Assembly (NCBI GenBank): GCA_963513935.1 | Contig: OY740768.1 | Coordinates: 33,912,216 to 33,976,215 of the forward strand | Direction of reading: 5' to 3' | DNA length: 64,000 nt | Source: Aphrophora alni | Lineage: Eukaryota > Arthropoda > Insecta > Hemiptera > Aphrophoridae | Shown here: in pieces, positions 34,801-47,826 of the stretch | Numbering within the stretch: position 1 is the stretch's first letter | How the letters are laid out: every line of letters starts with the position of its first letter | Translations under genes and position numbers: made by a program | The notes under the pieces: model-generated | Database searches by the model: none | Told to the model about the DNA's origin: nothing | The model's input: only the letters and a program-made list of their open reading frames with translations

Positions 34801-35370
34801 AAATACGACCCTTCCTGCGTTTCACTTTCAACAGTATTCGGTTGTTCCTCAACCATGTCTTCAGTTCGTCTGAATGCCTGTATAAGTCGGCCAAGCCTTG
34901 TGACTCATTGAGCCTTCGGTATCAGGAAAATCCGCTCTTCTTTTTTAATGAAGAGAAAATCTATCTCTACAAAGTGAACATGAAATATAAATTTTTATTT
35001 AATACAATTGTCTTTTGACATAAATCTAATTAACAGGAACATATTGTAAAATCAAGAAATTAAAGAAGGATAAAACTAGAGGATGTCTAAACTTCTGAAA
35101 TGGTATCTATAATACCATATATATATTATCAAATATCATAAAAATCAAAATTATTAAAATAAAGAAATTCAGGTTATTTGAGTTTATAAGCTTCAAAATA
35201 TTATTTAAATTGTTCAAATTTATTATGTCGAATCACAAAGTTATTTTCGTTTATATCATTAATATTTTTTTAATCACGTATGAGGATTTCACAAAATATT
35301 TACTTCATTGGGCTCATGGCTACTCAAATATTATTTAATACTGTCTATTTCAGTTTACATAAAATATATA
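34801..35370. other. Intronic AT-rich DNA
   Basis: The first 200 bp may still belong to the gypsy gag region. The rest shows no recognisable feature. Confidence 0.35.
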
Positions 35371-35379
35371 CATATAGAT

Positions 35380-37270
35380 TGGTATTCCCAATACCTCTTC
35401 AAGCATATATGTTTAATCTAGTTAACAATATGTTTAAAAGTACTTTGTAGGCAATGTTTAAGAGGGTTATTCCATGATAATTCACACATGTAAGTCCCCT
35501 TTCTTATAGACAAGGTATATTCATCCTATCTTTATATTGTTCAGGCATAGTTTCTGTGTCCCAAGGCTGTGGATCTGCTCCATCCACTTATACCTCATAA
35601 AAATCCAGACTCAATGATTGCTTCTGATTACAGTCTGATATTGGAGATCTGATCTTCCCACTTCTTCTAGATTGTCACTCAACATTCCCTGAAGTACTCA
35701 GTCCAATATACATAGACTGTACCTTCTCCACCTAATGGAAATCCTATTTGTACATTCAATTTGGGTATTTTTATATCCTTTTCTAAACAAATCTATTCCC
35801 TTATAAAATCGTCTAAATATCATTTCTAAGCTCTATATTCTTGATTTTCTCTTTCTTTCTCATGCATGTTTTTCTTGCTTCTCTTAGATCCTCATATAAC
35901 TGCTGCAAATGTCTAGTGGCCTTTCAATAAGCATCTTCCTGGCTTCATTTTTTCTGTTTGTAGCCATAACACATTCCTGATCGAACACTTAATTTCTTTG
36001 TTTATTTAGTTCACCTAGGACCTCCTGTGGTCTATTCACAACTATGTTCTTCAATTGTTCCCAGGTTCGCTTTATCTAGGTTGTGCATATCTCCATCATT
36101 TTTCAACTTTTCTTGATTGTTACTTTTGTACATTAAAAAAAAAAATCGTGGTCCTTATCTTTTTTAGGGCCAGTGTTTACGTTCTTCGGGTCCTCTTTTT
36201 TATGGATTGTACAGTCTCTCGAATTACGAAGATATGTTGACGTTGTCTTTCTGATATTAGTACATGTTGTATTTGGTTAATTGAAGTTGTGCCAGGGATT
36301 GTCCATGTTCCTTTATAGATGTTCTTAAGGGGAAAGAATATGTTCCAAATTATAAACTTGTTAGCTGCAGCCATCTGTCCTAAAATCTTCCATTATATCA
36401 GGTTTCATCATGTGGAGAGTGGATTCCTGCCACAGGTACACCATAAAGTCTTCTCTTTCAATTTTTGCATTAAATTCAACAAGAAAGATTCTATCACAAT
36501 TTCTACTGTCTTGTTAAGCACATCATAGACATCTTCTTTGGTTTCAATGTCCGCCTTCTCTGTCGATGCATAAATTGAGACCAATATGTTTTTGAATGTC
36601 CTTGATTCTTAGTTTGTAGATGTGGTCATTGATTGCTTCAAAGGTGGCAAGTACACTTCACTGGATTCTCTCCAAGAGAAAGAACCCAGTTCCTTTATAA
36701 CATTGTTATAACGTTCCATGTTGCTAATTTAAGGTCATATTTTTTTTGCATAAATCGTTTTTATAGAATCTATCCAATTTCTGAGGCTCAGTATTCAGTA
36801 TTTCAGAGGAGTGTTACAATTTTTTTTTTCTCAGAGTCAGGTTGTTAGCCAGACTCTCAGTCTCTACCCAAGGCAAAAGATCTTGGTTTTGAGGTCCCTT
36901 ACCTCCATAGTTGGTGTCACTGTGGCCATGGGTATGATGTTACTTCATTCTGAACTGCCGTCATTACTTGTTCTACAGTTTTCTGCCAACAATTTAGGAG
37001 ATAGCTCTGCTCTCAGCTGTTAACTTCTTCTGTTTACTTCAGTTGCCCCTTCCGCCACCTTCACCTTGCCAATTATCTTCATCATCACCCTTGTTACCAT
37101 CGAGCTTTTCACCATAATAACCCTGACGAGAGGCCCATACAGAGTATTATCATCTGGAGTCTGGTGAACCGAAATTTTTGTACTTGGTTGTTATTTCTCT
37201 GTCTCCATGTTTCTTCACCTTTAGACCAAGTAGACAGGCCTTAGTTTGGGACCAACTTGGGGTAGTGTTA
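35380..37270 (-). pseudogene. RTE-type LINE remnant (endonuclease and RT start)
   Basis: Minus strand: an APE-type endonuclease remnant spans about 37250-36000, with fragments such as VEFNAKIERE (the GDFNAK motif region, near 36470) and the following HMMKPD and region up to DCTIHKK. The RT entry block lies at about 35560-35390: EQYKDRMNIPCL, then NYHGITLLNIAYKVLLNILL, the hallmark of RTE/Proto2-type RTs (NYRGITLL.TAYKV). Frameshifts and stops are frequent. It is an insertion in the long HAUS6 intron. Confidence 0.7.
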
Positions 37271-37279
37271 ATAAAATTA

Positions 37280-37841
37280 GTATATTAACTAAAATATAAG
37301 GAACCAGTCGAACACAAGATATCATCTGTTGGTTGGGAGACTTCACACTGTATGGTTTCTGCAATCAGGTGATTGCCCGAAAGGTTCCGAGCTCTATGAC
37401 AATACTAGCAAAATCAGAGATAGTTAGTCTTGGGTTGTCACAAACTTTCAGGTTGGCTTACTCAACGTTTCAGTGAATCACTCTAAGATTAAGCTTGGAT
37501 ACAGTGATTAGCATTATTGTGAATACAGAACCATGTTTTAAAATGTAATAAATTATTCTAAATTTGAATTCTAGCTACCAATTTAAAATTAATTGTGAAA
37601 TTTTCTGGACTACTGATGAACATATTAAAGATTCTCATAATCTATAATTTCTGTCAAATGATATAGGCTATGTACCGACATATCCAAATATTTTACTGTA
37701 ATTTTAAATATAAAAATTTAATATATCCATTTATATTATAATTTATGTACTTTTGATTGCAACTACAAAATTTATAAGAAACATGTTATGTTTATTTAAT
37801 CATTTTTAAAGTTTTGAAAATTAAATTTCTTATTGTTATAG
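37280..37841. other. Intron upstream of the third HAUS6-like exon
   Basis: AT-rich sequence, becoming pyrimidine-rich before TATTGTTATAG at the exon boundary. No other feature was recognised. Confidence 0.4.
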
Positions 37842-37971
37842 GAGGATGTCGGAGCCTGTATTCCTGTTGTCACAGCTTCAATGTTGCATTCACCTTCAGG
37901 AGATAAGATTGCTAAGTTTTTGATTCAGTTATCTCAATATGTCATGCAAAAACAACTAAGGACTAAATTTA
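37842..37971 (+). CDS. HAUS6: HAUS6-like gene, third recognised exon
   Basis: Acceptor TTGTTATAG|GAG and donor TTTA|GTAAGT are both strong. The frame continues the 30776 exon exactly (phase 0 in, phase 1 out) and reads CIPVVTASMLHSPSGDKIAK, then FLIQLSQYVMQKQLRTKF. This matches the second half of the HAUS6 N-terminal domain, where a short P.V..s.l.sPgG.KFi block precedes a helix ending in +.vm. The following coiled-coil exons of HAUS6 were not recognised. Confidence 0.82.
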
Positions 37972-38210
37972 GTAAGTGTTGGAACTTCATATATAATTAA
38001 TTGTTAAATTAACTAACTGTAACCAGGAAAACAGACAAATACTTAAATTATAACTAAACATACTTACAAATTTATTTAATCAAATGAATAGTAATAAAAT
38101 AATCTAGAATTTATAACTAATTTTATGTTATTTATAGATTGATTTTTTAAATTATTGATAGTTTATTCTTTTAGATTATAAATAACATTAATTTTTATCT
38201 AGAAGTAAGA

Positions 38211-39290
38211 GTGGGCTGTACGGAAAGTAAGTTCGGTTTTGTTATAAAAAATACACTAAAAAATAAAAATGTAAAGAAGGTTTTTATTTTACAAACATTA
38301 AAGTTACAACTCTTACTTATTTTTCCATATAATATTTTGCTATATTAAGTCCTTTGAGTTATGCCATGTGTTGAAACTGTTCTTCAACTTCTCGTCATTT
38401 TCAAACTACTGTGACACTAGATATTTTTTCATTTTCATATAAGAAAAAAGATGATTATCACTAGGAGCCAAGGATGGTCAAAGTTTTTATTTGAAAATTG
38501 TCCATTAGGCCTTGTGTGCTGTAGCAGTATGCGGAAGGCATAACAAAAATGAAATCATTTCACACCATTTGTTTTAAATGGTTCTTCTCACTTTTCTTAA
38601 AGTGTCACAGTGAACTGCAGAGTTTATTGTAATGCTTCATTCCACCTTCTCTGTCCCAAAAGACAGGCAATGAAGTTTCTTGCAGAAAATGTTTGTTCAC
38701 ACTTTAGAGGTATTGCGGAGAGCTAGTGTGGCCTCACTCCATCAACCAATTTTCAATCTCCATGTAATCATATGATATCCAAGTCTCATTGCTTGTTGTA
38801 GTATGACTGAGAAAATCATCACCTTCAGTATCGTACAGCAAAGGGAAAGTTAGTTCCATACCCATCCTCTTTGTGTTATGGTCATTAGTGAGAAGTTTTG
38901 GTACCCAGCTCGCACAAAATTTGTGGTAGCCTAGCTTGTCAGTTACAACTTCCTACAAAACGGTTTGTGATATCTGAGAGAAAAGGCTCGATAATTGTAT
39001 AAATTCTGAAAGTTTTTTTCTCATTCACTTTTTCAACTAGTTCAACAGATGGTCGTCCATTTCTTTCTTCGTCATGGACATTAGTTTGTCCATCCCAGAA
39101 CATATGGTAGGAGTTGGCTAAGCTTTGAAATTGTCGATTTGAATCGAATCTCGATAGAGGTTTGATCTCATATTGGTTAGCAATCTCATTTTGAATAAAC
39201 AGATGGGTGTTTCCTTACTGTCTTCTATTTGCACAGATAAAGCGGAAGTACCCTGGTATTGTTTCCCTGCCTATTTTGTACTTCGTTAAA
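38211..39290 (-). pseudogene. Mariner (irritans-type) transposase pseudogene
   Basis: The minus strand from about 39280 encodes, across stops and shifts, pieces of a mariner transposase: NVHDEERNGRPSVELVEKVN (about 39085-39025), LGYHKFCASWVPKLL (about 38935-38890), then EGDDFLSHTTTSNETWISYD (about 38830-38770), where the first catalytic Asp of the GDE block is replaced by Asn. The segment at 38211-38245 (GGCTGTACGGAAAGTAAGTTCGG) may be one terminal repeat. The other end was not found. Confidence 0.75.
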
Positions 39291-39299
39291 TTAAACAAT

Positions 39300-40584
39300 T
39301 AACATATGCTTGCGAGTACACAAAACTTGAATCTGTAACTTTTTTCTTCACCAAATTAAAAGATAAGCGATATTATGAGAATAAGCTTCATATTATGAAG
39401 AAAATACATATATTTTCCCTTGAAATATATATTTATTTTATCAGTTGAACATATAAAATAATGAAAAGGATTTTGAAGTGGTTTTGAATGTTTAGATGAA
39501 TAAAAATCGAAATTTAGATTAATGAACTCCATTATAGAAAACATTCAAATGTATTAAGCCTAATACAGAATATACACGCATTAGGTATATCTCTTATGTT
39601 TAAGCTAATTTCACCGTGACACTAGATTGGCAAAATATAAACTATTATTTCGTGAGCTGGAGATATTGTTCAATTGGACGAATTTTGATAAGACTTTTCA
39701 TTACAACACTTTCCGTTTGCTCAGTTGAAGTTAGTAAATGCGTCTTTAAAACATATGAAATATTTTGGTTAACAAATAGGGATGAAATGATTCGGGGTTT
39801 GCTGTTTAAGATTATTTTTAATAATTAGAGATTACAGATTAGTACTTATTAAATTATTTCATAGTAGTCATTTTGTAGAATGAGGAATAATGTAAGGATA
39901 TAATAGTTTATTTTATACAGTATCAAATTAACTTAAGTGTATTATCAGTTAAATTAATATTAACATCAGTTAAATTATCAATAAACGTTATGAATATTTT
40001 CAATAATCGGCATTTAATAATTATGTACATTGTAACATTTCATATTTTTTGTGTATTTGGGTCGGATTAGTACCTTATTCAGTAAGTGAGGTGTAACTAA
40101 ATATCATTTACGTCATACAGGTGTCAATCATATATGGGATGAAGTATGGACAGACGGGCAAGATTTCAAAATTGGTTAATGTTGCAGAATAAAGAGTTAT
40201 TGTGTTGTATGAATGAAAAAATATCTTAGATAATAATTATAATATTTAAATATTACATTTAGGTATTTTTTATATAGACTTTTTAAAAAGAATTGTATCC
40301 ATAAAATGTGTAAAAAGCAGTGCAGTGTTAGTGAGCTGACAAGTTTGGTCATCGATAGAAGGAGTGCATCTAACATTTTTAATTGGTTAAAAAGGTAACC
40401 AATGGAAATCCTTTAGTAATAGGAGATTAGTTGAATTTTGGAGACGGTACATGCTGTACTACCACGGACGAGGAAAGTCGTATTGGACTTTTTCTCGATT
40501 AATACAGAATTTCTCATTAGGCTGATCACCTCAAACTTCCCTTCCCTTCGAGAAAGCAACGCTTCGATCAAAGAACTGTTTCAG
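39300..40584. other. Intronic DNA with one weak candidate exon
   Basis: Mostly AT-rich. The candidate exon at 40121-40174 is listed separately. The open frame 39616-39828 has no recognisable domain. Confidence 0.4.
40121..40174 (+). CDS. Candidate small exon of the HAUS6-like gene
   Basis: CGTCATACAG|GTGTC is a plausible acceptor. Its phase (needs one base) exactly fits the 37842-37971 exon, giving ...KFSVNHIWDEVWTDGQDFKI. The donor ATTG|GTTAAT is weak. The segment has no recognised family signal, so it rests on phase and openness only. Confidence 0.25.
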
Positions 40585-40588
40585 TTAA

Positions 40589-43500
40589 CCCTTTGCGCTT
40601 GAAAGGCCACTATGAGTGGCCACTCATTCATCGGCTGGTACTCGGCTACCATATTGACTTTGCATCATTAGCTCGGAATTGTTTTGTTTAATTCACTTGA
40701 TATATAGGTAAGTTTTTAAAGTTTAAAGAGCAAAAATGAATATTTTATATATAAGCTCTGTTTATTGACAAATATAACTTATTTGAAATAGAAAACATTG
40801 TATTGCACAGTATTTTAATCTTCATAAAGATGTTATAGTTATATTTTATATTACAGTAGAACCCCTCTTAACAGGTCTAGTCGAGACTGACACCCGGGCC
40901 GGTTGCCCGTTTGGCCGGTTAATCCGAGGTTCCCGTGAAAAATCGGTTTTTGTTCAAAGAAAGCTTATTTAATCAGGTAGCGCTAAGAATTATGCAATTA
41001 AGATGTTATTGCAACTCATTTTATTGTACATAAATGTATCGTATATATTATGTTATGCATATTATACATCAAACATGAAAAAATTAAACACTACAAAGCT
41101 TTTTTACAGATTCCTCTCTGTCAAGTCTTTTGACACATTTAACCGCGTCTCAAACGAAACCAACACACACTTCCGTTTTCGTAACTCGCTCATTTTTATT
41201 TACTGTACATATAGATCATAACCAGTCAAAGACAAGAAGAAAACTAAAAAGAAATGTTATATTTTCCATAATGTATACTAAATTGATTCGTGGAAAAAAA
41301 GCGGCCCATCAAACGTTTTTGTCGGTGTACATCTGCTATACCGACAGGTGCCACTGCCGCAGTGTTTTTATGCTGCTGACAATGGGATCCTGCTATCGAC
41401 AAAGTCGTTTGACTCGCCGCTGCTTTGGTGCCGCGGTGTTTTTACGTCGCCGACAATGGGATACCGCTATCGACAAAGTCGTTTGACTCGTCGCCGCTTT
41501 GGTGCTTCAATTACAATTTATTTTCGGAAACTCTTATCTAACCAGTACACTACGATATAGGCCGGTTAATCCGAGGACCGGTTAATCTGAGGCCGGTTAA
41601 CAGAGGTTCTACTGTATATAAATAACATATGAAAACCAAAGTGGGAAACAACCAATAGTCATGTTTTTAAAGACAAACTACAATATAGAATATGTTTTAA
41701 AATTGTACAAACTTACATTATAACTTATATTTTTCATACCTGAAATTATTATTTTTTTAAACATAAAACAGTGTGAATAAAAAATTGAAAAGTGATTAAA
41801 AAAGTAATTGATGTTTTTTTTATGCCTTTCGTCTTTTAACAGTGTGGTATTGTTGAAAACATTGTCCAATATACAAGCCCGGTTCAAACTACAATATAGA
41901 AAATGTTTTGAAATTGTACAAACTTACATTATAACTTATATATTTTGTATTACTGAAATTATTATATTGAAAACTTAAAAGTGTGAATAAGAAATTTAAA
42001 AGTGATTAATCAAGTAATTGATGTTTTTTATGCCTTCAGTCTTTAGACAGTGTGGTACTGTTTGAAACATTGTCCAATACATAAGCCCGGTTTAACAGTA
42101 CACGTTTTGCAGATATATTTTGTACGTTTTCTTGCTCCACCAGCACTTCTGTCTCTGAATACACAACAATCCTTTGTTTTACCAGGCCTCAAGTGCCAAA
42201 GAATATGCGGTTTTTTGTCTAATCTTTCCTCATCTTGTATGTCTGATGGTCTTCCCCGTTTTTTAAACTTTTCTAACACTTCCAATCAATCCTTTGATTT
42301 GGACCTTTCTGAATCTTCTCTGTCTAACTGTTCCCTGACCCTCATTCATGTTGTATAATAAATATGTGTTATCAATGGCAGTTTTGATCAACCAAAAAAA
42401 ACACTTTATTCATTTCCTGGTAAAGCTGTACGATGAAATGTATTGGTCAGTAATGTCAGCACCTCCCATTGACTCGTTATATTTACATACAATAGGATTT
42501 TTTTACATCCTCTGTTACTCCTCTTTTTACCATTCGCCTCACAGTTTGAGTGTTATTGTTATGAAAAGTACTTAGAATAATAACAACATTAGAATCCTTC
42601 TATAGCAAAAGATTAGACATTGACCTTTTCTGAAGGCTTTAATTTCGCTCTTTTTCAACTTTATTTTGGGAACTTCTCTTTTCTTATTCTTACTTTTATG
42701 TGACTCTCTCATCGGCCTAACTTGCTTAGGCAAGCCTTTTCTGTTGCTCATGATTGTACCGGTTATGTGCACTTTCATGTCGTATAATGCCTGAGCTAGA
42801 TCTAAATTGGTGTAGAACCTATCGGTAAATACATAGAGGCCCGCAATGTTACTGTACGTTTTTTTTGACCTTATTAACAAGATGTAAAACAACTCGGCTG
42901 GTGACACCTAAGTCTTGCCGTGCCATTTTATCTGTTGTACATTTTCCGAAATATGGCTCTAGAGCATTGATATAGCCAGAGGAGGATTCTGAACACCTTA
43001 ATTCACCACTTAATGGTCTTGTCTTTCTTATAAACTTTGAAAACATTTTTGCCTTTGAAACCAATTGTGCTTTCATCAACACTTACTTTGCTTTTAGGGA
43101 TGTAGTATTCCCTGTATTTTTTGTCCAAGTACACTACACTGCGTACTTTTCCATATCGTGTCAAAGTACCTTGTATTAGGCCAGTTGGAGAAGGACTAAA
43201 ATGAAGGTTACAAAAATCTGTAAGAACCTTTCTTTTGACAATACGTCTTTAAAAATGGCTGATAGTTAACCCAATCAGTTGAAAAGAAGTCATTAAGTTC
43301 TGCCTTTGTGTTCATTGCCCAGTTGATTAAGACACCTTAAAAAGTTTTAATTTCTAGTAATCTACATCTTTCCATGATCACCACATGGATCTTTTTCTCA
43401 AAGTAGTGTATTTAAGATTTTTTTGTTTGTATATCGGTTACTTTTATATCGTAATGCTATGTCTACTCACGGTAGCCATCCGAGTGTTCACAGGATTTTG

Positions 43501-43649
43501 TATTGGGCACTCTGTGAGTGACCATACGAGCTGGGAGGAACAAGACTGCGAAAACAATTTCAAGTTGATATAGAAAATGGCGTGGCCACTCCCAGTGACC
43601 GTACGACTCCAGAGGAACATTAATAAAAACGCTATTCGAGCGGAAAGGG
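40589..43649 (-). mobile_element. piggyBac element with TTAA duplications and a nested Tigger MITE
   Basis: The element is flanked by TTAA at 40585-40588 and 43650-43653. Its ends are CCCTTTGCGCT and the inverted CGAGCGGAAAGGG. The minus strand carries the transposase in broken frames. The fragment near 43080-42850 includes RKTRPLSGELRCSESSSGYI. The fragment 42907-42572 includes VFTDRFYTNLDLAQAL with a catalytic-type Asp and ITGTIMSNRKGLPKQV. A C-terminal Cys-rich tail lies near 42160-42050 (KTKDCCVFRD, YICKTCTVKPGLCIGQCF), the usual piggyBac zinc finger. The second half is filled with other insertions, and the transposase is not intact. Confidence 0.85.
40854..41614. mobile_element. pogo/Tigger-type MITE nested inside piggyBac
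   Basis: The ends CAGTAGAACCCCTCTTAACAGG and the inverted CCGGTTAACAGAGGTTCTACTG abut TA on both sides, the target duplication of pogo/Tigger elements. At 761 bp it has no transposase. It holds GC-rich internal tandem copies with a 74-bp period (GACAATGGG at 41378 and 41452; CGACAAAGTCGTTTGACTCG twice). Confidence 0.88.
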
Positions 43650-43931
43650 TTAATATACTTTTTTAGCTTGAACTATAAAAAAACCAGTGATATGGTTTAT
43701 TGGTATCAAACGCATATAAAATGTACATTTTTTAAATATCATAAACTGATCAATAAAAAAAAACTTAGTGCTTAAAACACTCTAACAGAAGCCATAAACA
43801 TTTATATTTGAAAAATCTGTATTATCATAAATTATTCAACTTTTTAATATCAACCATGATCGGTGGAAATAAAATAGACTATGAACTTTGTGCATGAATA
43901 AAAGCAATTTTGCCAATTTTACAATAATTAA

Positions 43932-44540
<609 letters not shown>

Positions 44541-44719
44541 GTTAATAATAAATAAACTAAGATACAGAAAAGAATTTTTTTCAGAAGATCGGTAGAAATT
44601 TTTAACCATTAAATGCATGTATTTCAGATAACCTGTGGTTTCTTCCAAAGTGTAAGTATATTTTCCTTTTTTAAGAATCATGTTGCTATTATCCAAGTCA
44701 CTATTGTTTTAACTAACAA

Positions 44720-46425
44720 TTGAATTACCTTATATGGTTTCCGCCAGGTGACTTCTTTTTTTAAACACTAACGCGTTTCAGAGCATGTGCTCCATCTTGA
44801 GAGTTCTATTCACTCAGTTGAGATTTTTAACAACATTAAAACATAAAATATAAAAAACACACGGACATATATATTAATTTACACATCACCTATCGTATCG
44901 CGACACTTGCGATGCGCATCATATCGATGTCCTAGGACAACTAACGTCTCATATTTACAGCATGGTTTATTTAAGATTATTAACTTGGACTTTAATTTCC
45001 CTATTGTATGTTGAGTTGGAAGAGAAGTGTAGTTAGTCATTCAGTAAGTTGTGCGAGTCATGTTAAACGATTTATAGATCTCAAACTCTTCAATCGCGTC
45101 CATATATTTCCCCTTTCTGCATATATGTAGTGGTTCTAGGTTGGTTTCAAAATCTGTATAAGAGTGGTTTTCGTCTGTGAAGTGTCTTGCAAAATTTGAC
45201 TTATTGCTGTTGATATTCTTTTTTGGCAGATGTTCTTTAAACCTTGCCGAAAAGCTCTTCCCGTTTGGCCTATATAGAATTTATTACATTGGTCACATTT
45301 CAGTTTATAAAATCCTGTTTTAAGTTGTAGATGTTTGTCATGTTTATGACTGAGCAATTTCTTAATATTGTTGTGGGTTCGAAATGCCATTGTAAGATTG
45401 AGTTTTTTGGTAATATATTTCCGTATTCACTTGCTATGAAGGTCTTCTTATCTTTATGTTCCAGTGGTCGTCTAATTTTCTTTTGTTTTTTACTTAATAA
45501 TTTATCGACCATGTGACTTGTAAAATCATTGGCCGTGACTATATATTTGATGGTATCAAGTTCTTCAATAAAGTCATCACTATATAAAGGTACTGTAACC
45601 AATCTGTGTATCATACTATTGTATGCAGCTGTGAATCAGAATGTATGGTTGGAACAGTGGTTGCGGGTTTCCTATATATATTGTAGCGGAATTTGTCCTT
45701 CTCTTTAACAATTGTTATATCCAAAAAGTTTAGCCAATTGTCGACTTCTATTTCACTTGTGAATTGAATATACTTGTTTATGCCATTCATATAATTTTTT
45801 AGGTGCTCTATTTGTCTGAATGTGCCATTAAAAATTATAAAAGTATCATCTACGTACCTGGTATATGATATAATTTGACTAAATGATTTATTCATACTAG
45901 ACAGTAAGTGTGCATTTTCATAGCGATTCAGATAGGTGTCAGATAAAATACCCGAAAGTGGTGAACCCATGGTCAAACCTTCCCTCTGGATAAAGTAGTT
46001 GTTATCAAAAGTGAAATAGTTCTGATCCAATATTATCCCCAATAGGTCAATTAATTCTGTGATTTTTAATGGGTTCAGTATGATTACTTCAGTGAGGTGT
46101 ATCTTTAAAATATCAATTGTTTCCTGAATTGGTATGTTTGTGTATAAGTTTATTATGTCGAAGGACACCATTTTATAGTTGGGTTGTAAGGTGATTTTGT
46201 TAATCTTGTTTATGAAATCAAGGCTATTTCTAATGTTGTGGTTATTTTTCAATCTTATATTGTTACCAATGATTGAGGCTAGTGTTTTGGCAATTTTGTA
46301 TCCAGGAGCTGTTGTAAAGTTGATCAGGGGTCTAATAGGTATATCGGTTTTGTGAATTTTGGGTAGTCCAGTGAGAAGTGGGGCTTGAGCGTTTATCGGC
46401 TTAAGTAAGTTTATCGGCTAATGGT
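44720..46425 (-). mobile_element. Penelope-like element, RT and GIY-YIG endonuclease (5' truncated)
   Basis: Minus strand: the N-terminal RT entry (about 46425-46260) has LLTGLPKIHKTDIPIRPLIN. The frame 46252-45611 holds the palm motifs SFDIINLYTNIPI, GLTMGSPLSGIL and the catalytic YTRYVDDTFIIF, a typical Penelope RT. The frames 45614-45300 and 45390-45136 continue to FYIGQTGRAF, the GIY-YIG core. Frame breaks separate them, and the endonuclease tail is shortened. A hammerhead-like relic lies downstream on the same strand at 44769-44803. The 5' end is replaced by an inverted second copy at 46426. Confidence 0.88.
44769..44803 (-). ncRNA. Degenerate hammerhead-like motif in the PLE tail
   Basis: On the minus strand: CTCAAGATGGAGC, loop, GCTCTGAAACGCGTTA. 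Stem II (GAGC/GCTC), the GAAA box and a palindromic CGCG stem III followed by UU are present. The CUGANGA box has its G replaced by C, which should kill activity. It is located about 330 bp downstream of the PLE endonuclease, where PLE tails carry ribozymes. Confidence 0.45.
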
Positions 46426-46915
46426 TTTACAAGTCACGTGGTCGATAAATTATTAAGTATAAAACAAAAGAAAATTAGACGACCACTGGAACATAAATAT
46501 AAGAAGACCTTCATAGCAAGTGAATACGGAAATATATTATCAACAATCTTATATAAAAAAAAAATTTTTAAACTCAATTTTACAATGGCATTTTGAACCC
46601 ATAACAATATTAAGAAATTGCTCAGTCATAAACATGACAAACATCTACAACTTAAAACAGGAATTTATAAACTGAAATGTGAACAATGTAATAAAATTCT
46701 ATATAGGCCAAACGGGAAGAGCTTTTCGCTCCAAGTTTAAAGAACATCTGCCAAAAAAGAATATCAACAGCAATAAGTCAAATTTTGCAAGACACCTCAT
46801 TGACGAAAACCACTCGTATACAGATTTCTTATACAGATTAAGAAGTTTGGACGCCATCTCTTCAAATATGCCGGTTCGTAAATTATCGGTGAGAAACAAA
46901 ACAAAAAATTAGCAT
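46426..46915 (+). mobile_element. Inverted second copy of the Penelope-like 3' part
   Basis: Plus-strand copy of the same PLE from the linker (VDKLLSIKQKKIRRPLEHKY) through KLKCEQCNK and FYIGQTGRAFRSKFKEHLPK to NFARHLIDENHSYTDF (46679-46912). It preserves endonuclease residues that the minus copy has lost. It meets the minus copy head to head at about 46425, forming an inverted dimer. Confidence 0.88.
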
Positions 46916-47826
46916 GAGGTTATTATAAAAGGCAAGTTACTCAAAATCATATCTATCGATTTTGATCAAATTTTAATGATATGTAAAGATTAATGACCCA
47001 TTTTCATGTGCAAAATCTCAATGGAAAAAAGGCATGGTTCAGGAATAATTGGCAAAAAAACAAAAATGAACCCCACTATTATAAACTTGATTTGAATCAA
47101 ATATGATTTTCACAGATGAGTAACGAGAAATTTATGGCAGTAGGCAAGCAAGTTTGGGCCCTATTTAATATCTAAATATATTTTCAATGACTGTGTCCAT
47201 GGTTTATTTCACTTTTTAGCGAGTGAGAAAGTTTGTGCAATGTGTTATACTGTTTATTAATATAATTCGGTGTTACTACTAACACTACCGACTGTCAAGG
47301 TTTTATTAGAAGTAAAAGTACATGTTAGCAAAAATATAATGTAAAAGAAATATAATTTATATTCATAAAAATTGTGACATAAATTAAGAACACTTTCTGT
47401 CTAATATAAATTGCATTGTATACCTATTGAGAACAAAAATGGAAGAACCACTTCCTCTTTAGAGTAAGAGGAAAGAAATAAAGAGAGCAAAGAGTTGCTT
47501 TGTTCACAGAGTTTGTTATTTTAACCTCAAAACTTCTCCTATATCACAACTTTGCTTAGTTCTCTCTTTCCTCTATAGGTATATATGTTATCTTAATCTC
47601 AACGTTTATTACTTTAAACTTATAGTATTACAGCTATTTAGATTTATTTAACGTTACTATTATTTGTTCAATGTGGTGGTGACTACAAATAATGACTATT
47701 AATCATTATGTAGTCATAATCTATAAGAAATATTTTGTTAAGATTGAAAATGGAATTTGATGAAAAACTAATTCATCTTTTCGTCAGCTATATTACCTCA
47801 AATTTTAACCTTCACATTATGTTAAA
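46916..47826. other. Spacer with an imperfect hairpin
   Basis: AGAGGAAAGAAATAAAGAGAG (about 47468) and CTCTCTTTCCTCT (about 47563) can pair across about 75 bp. No coding feature was recognised. Confidence 0.4.

Noticed and set aside
42050..42358. 102-codon plus-strand frame
   Set aside because: It overlaps the Cys-rich C-terminus of the piggyBac transposase on the minus strand and is its shadow.
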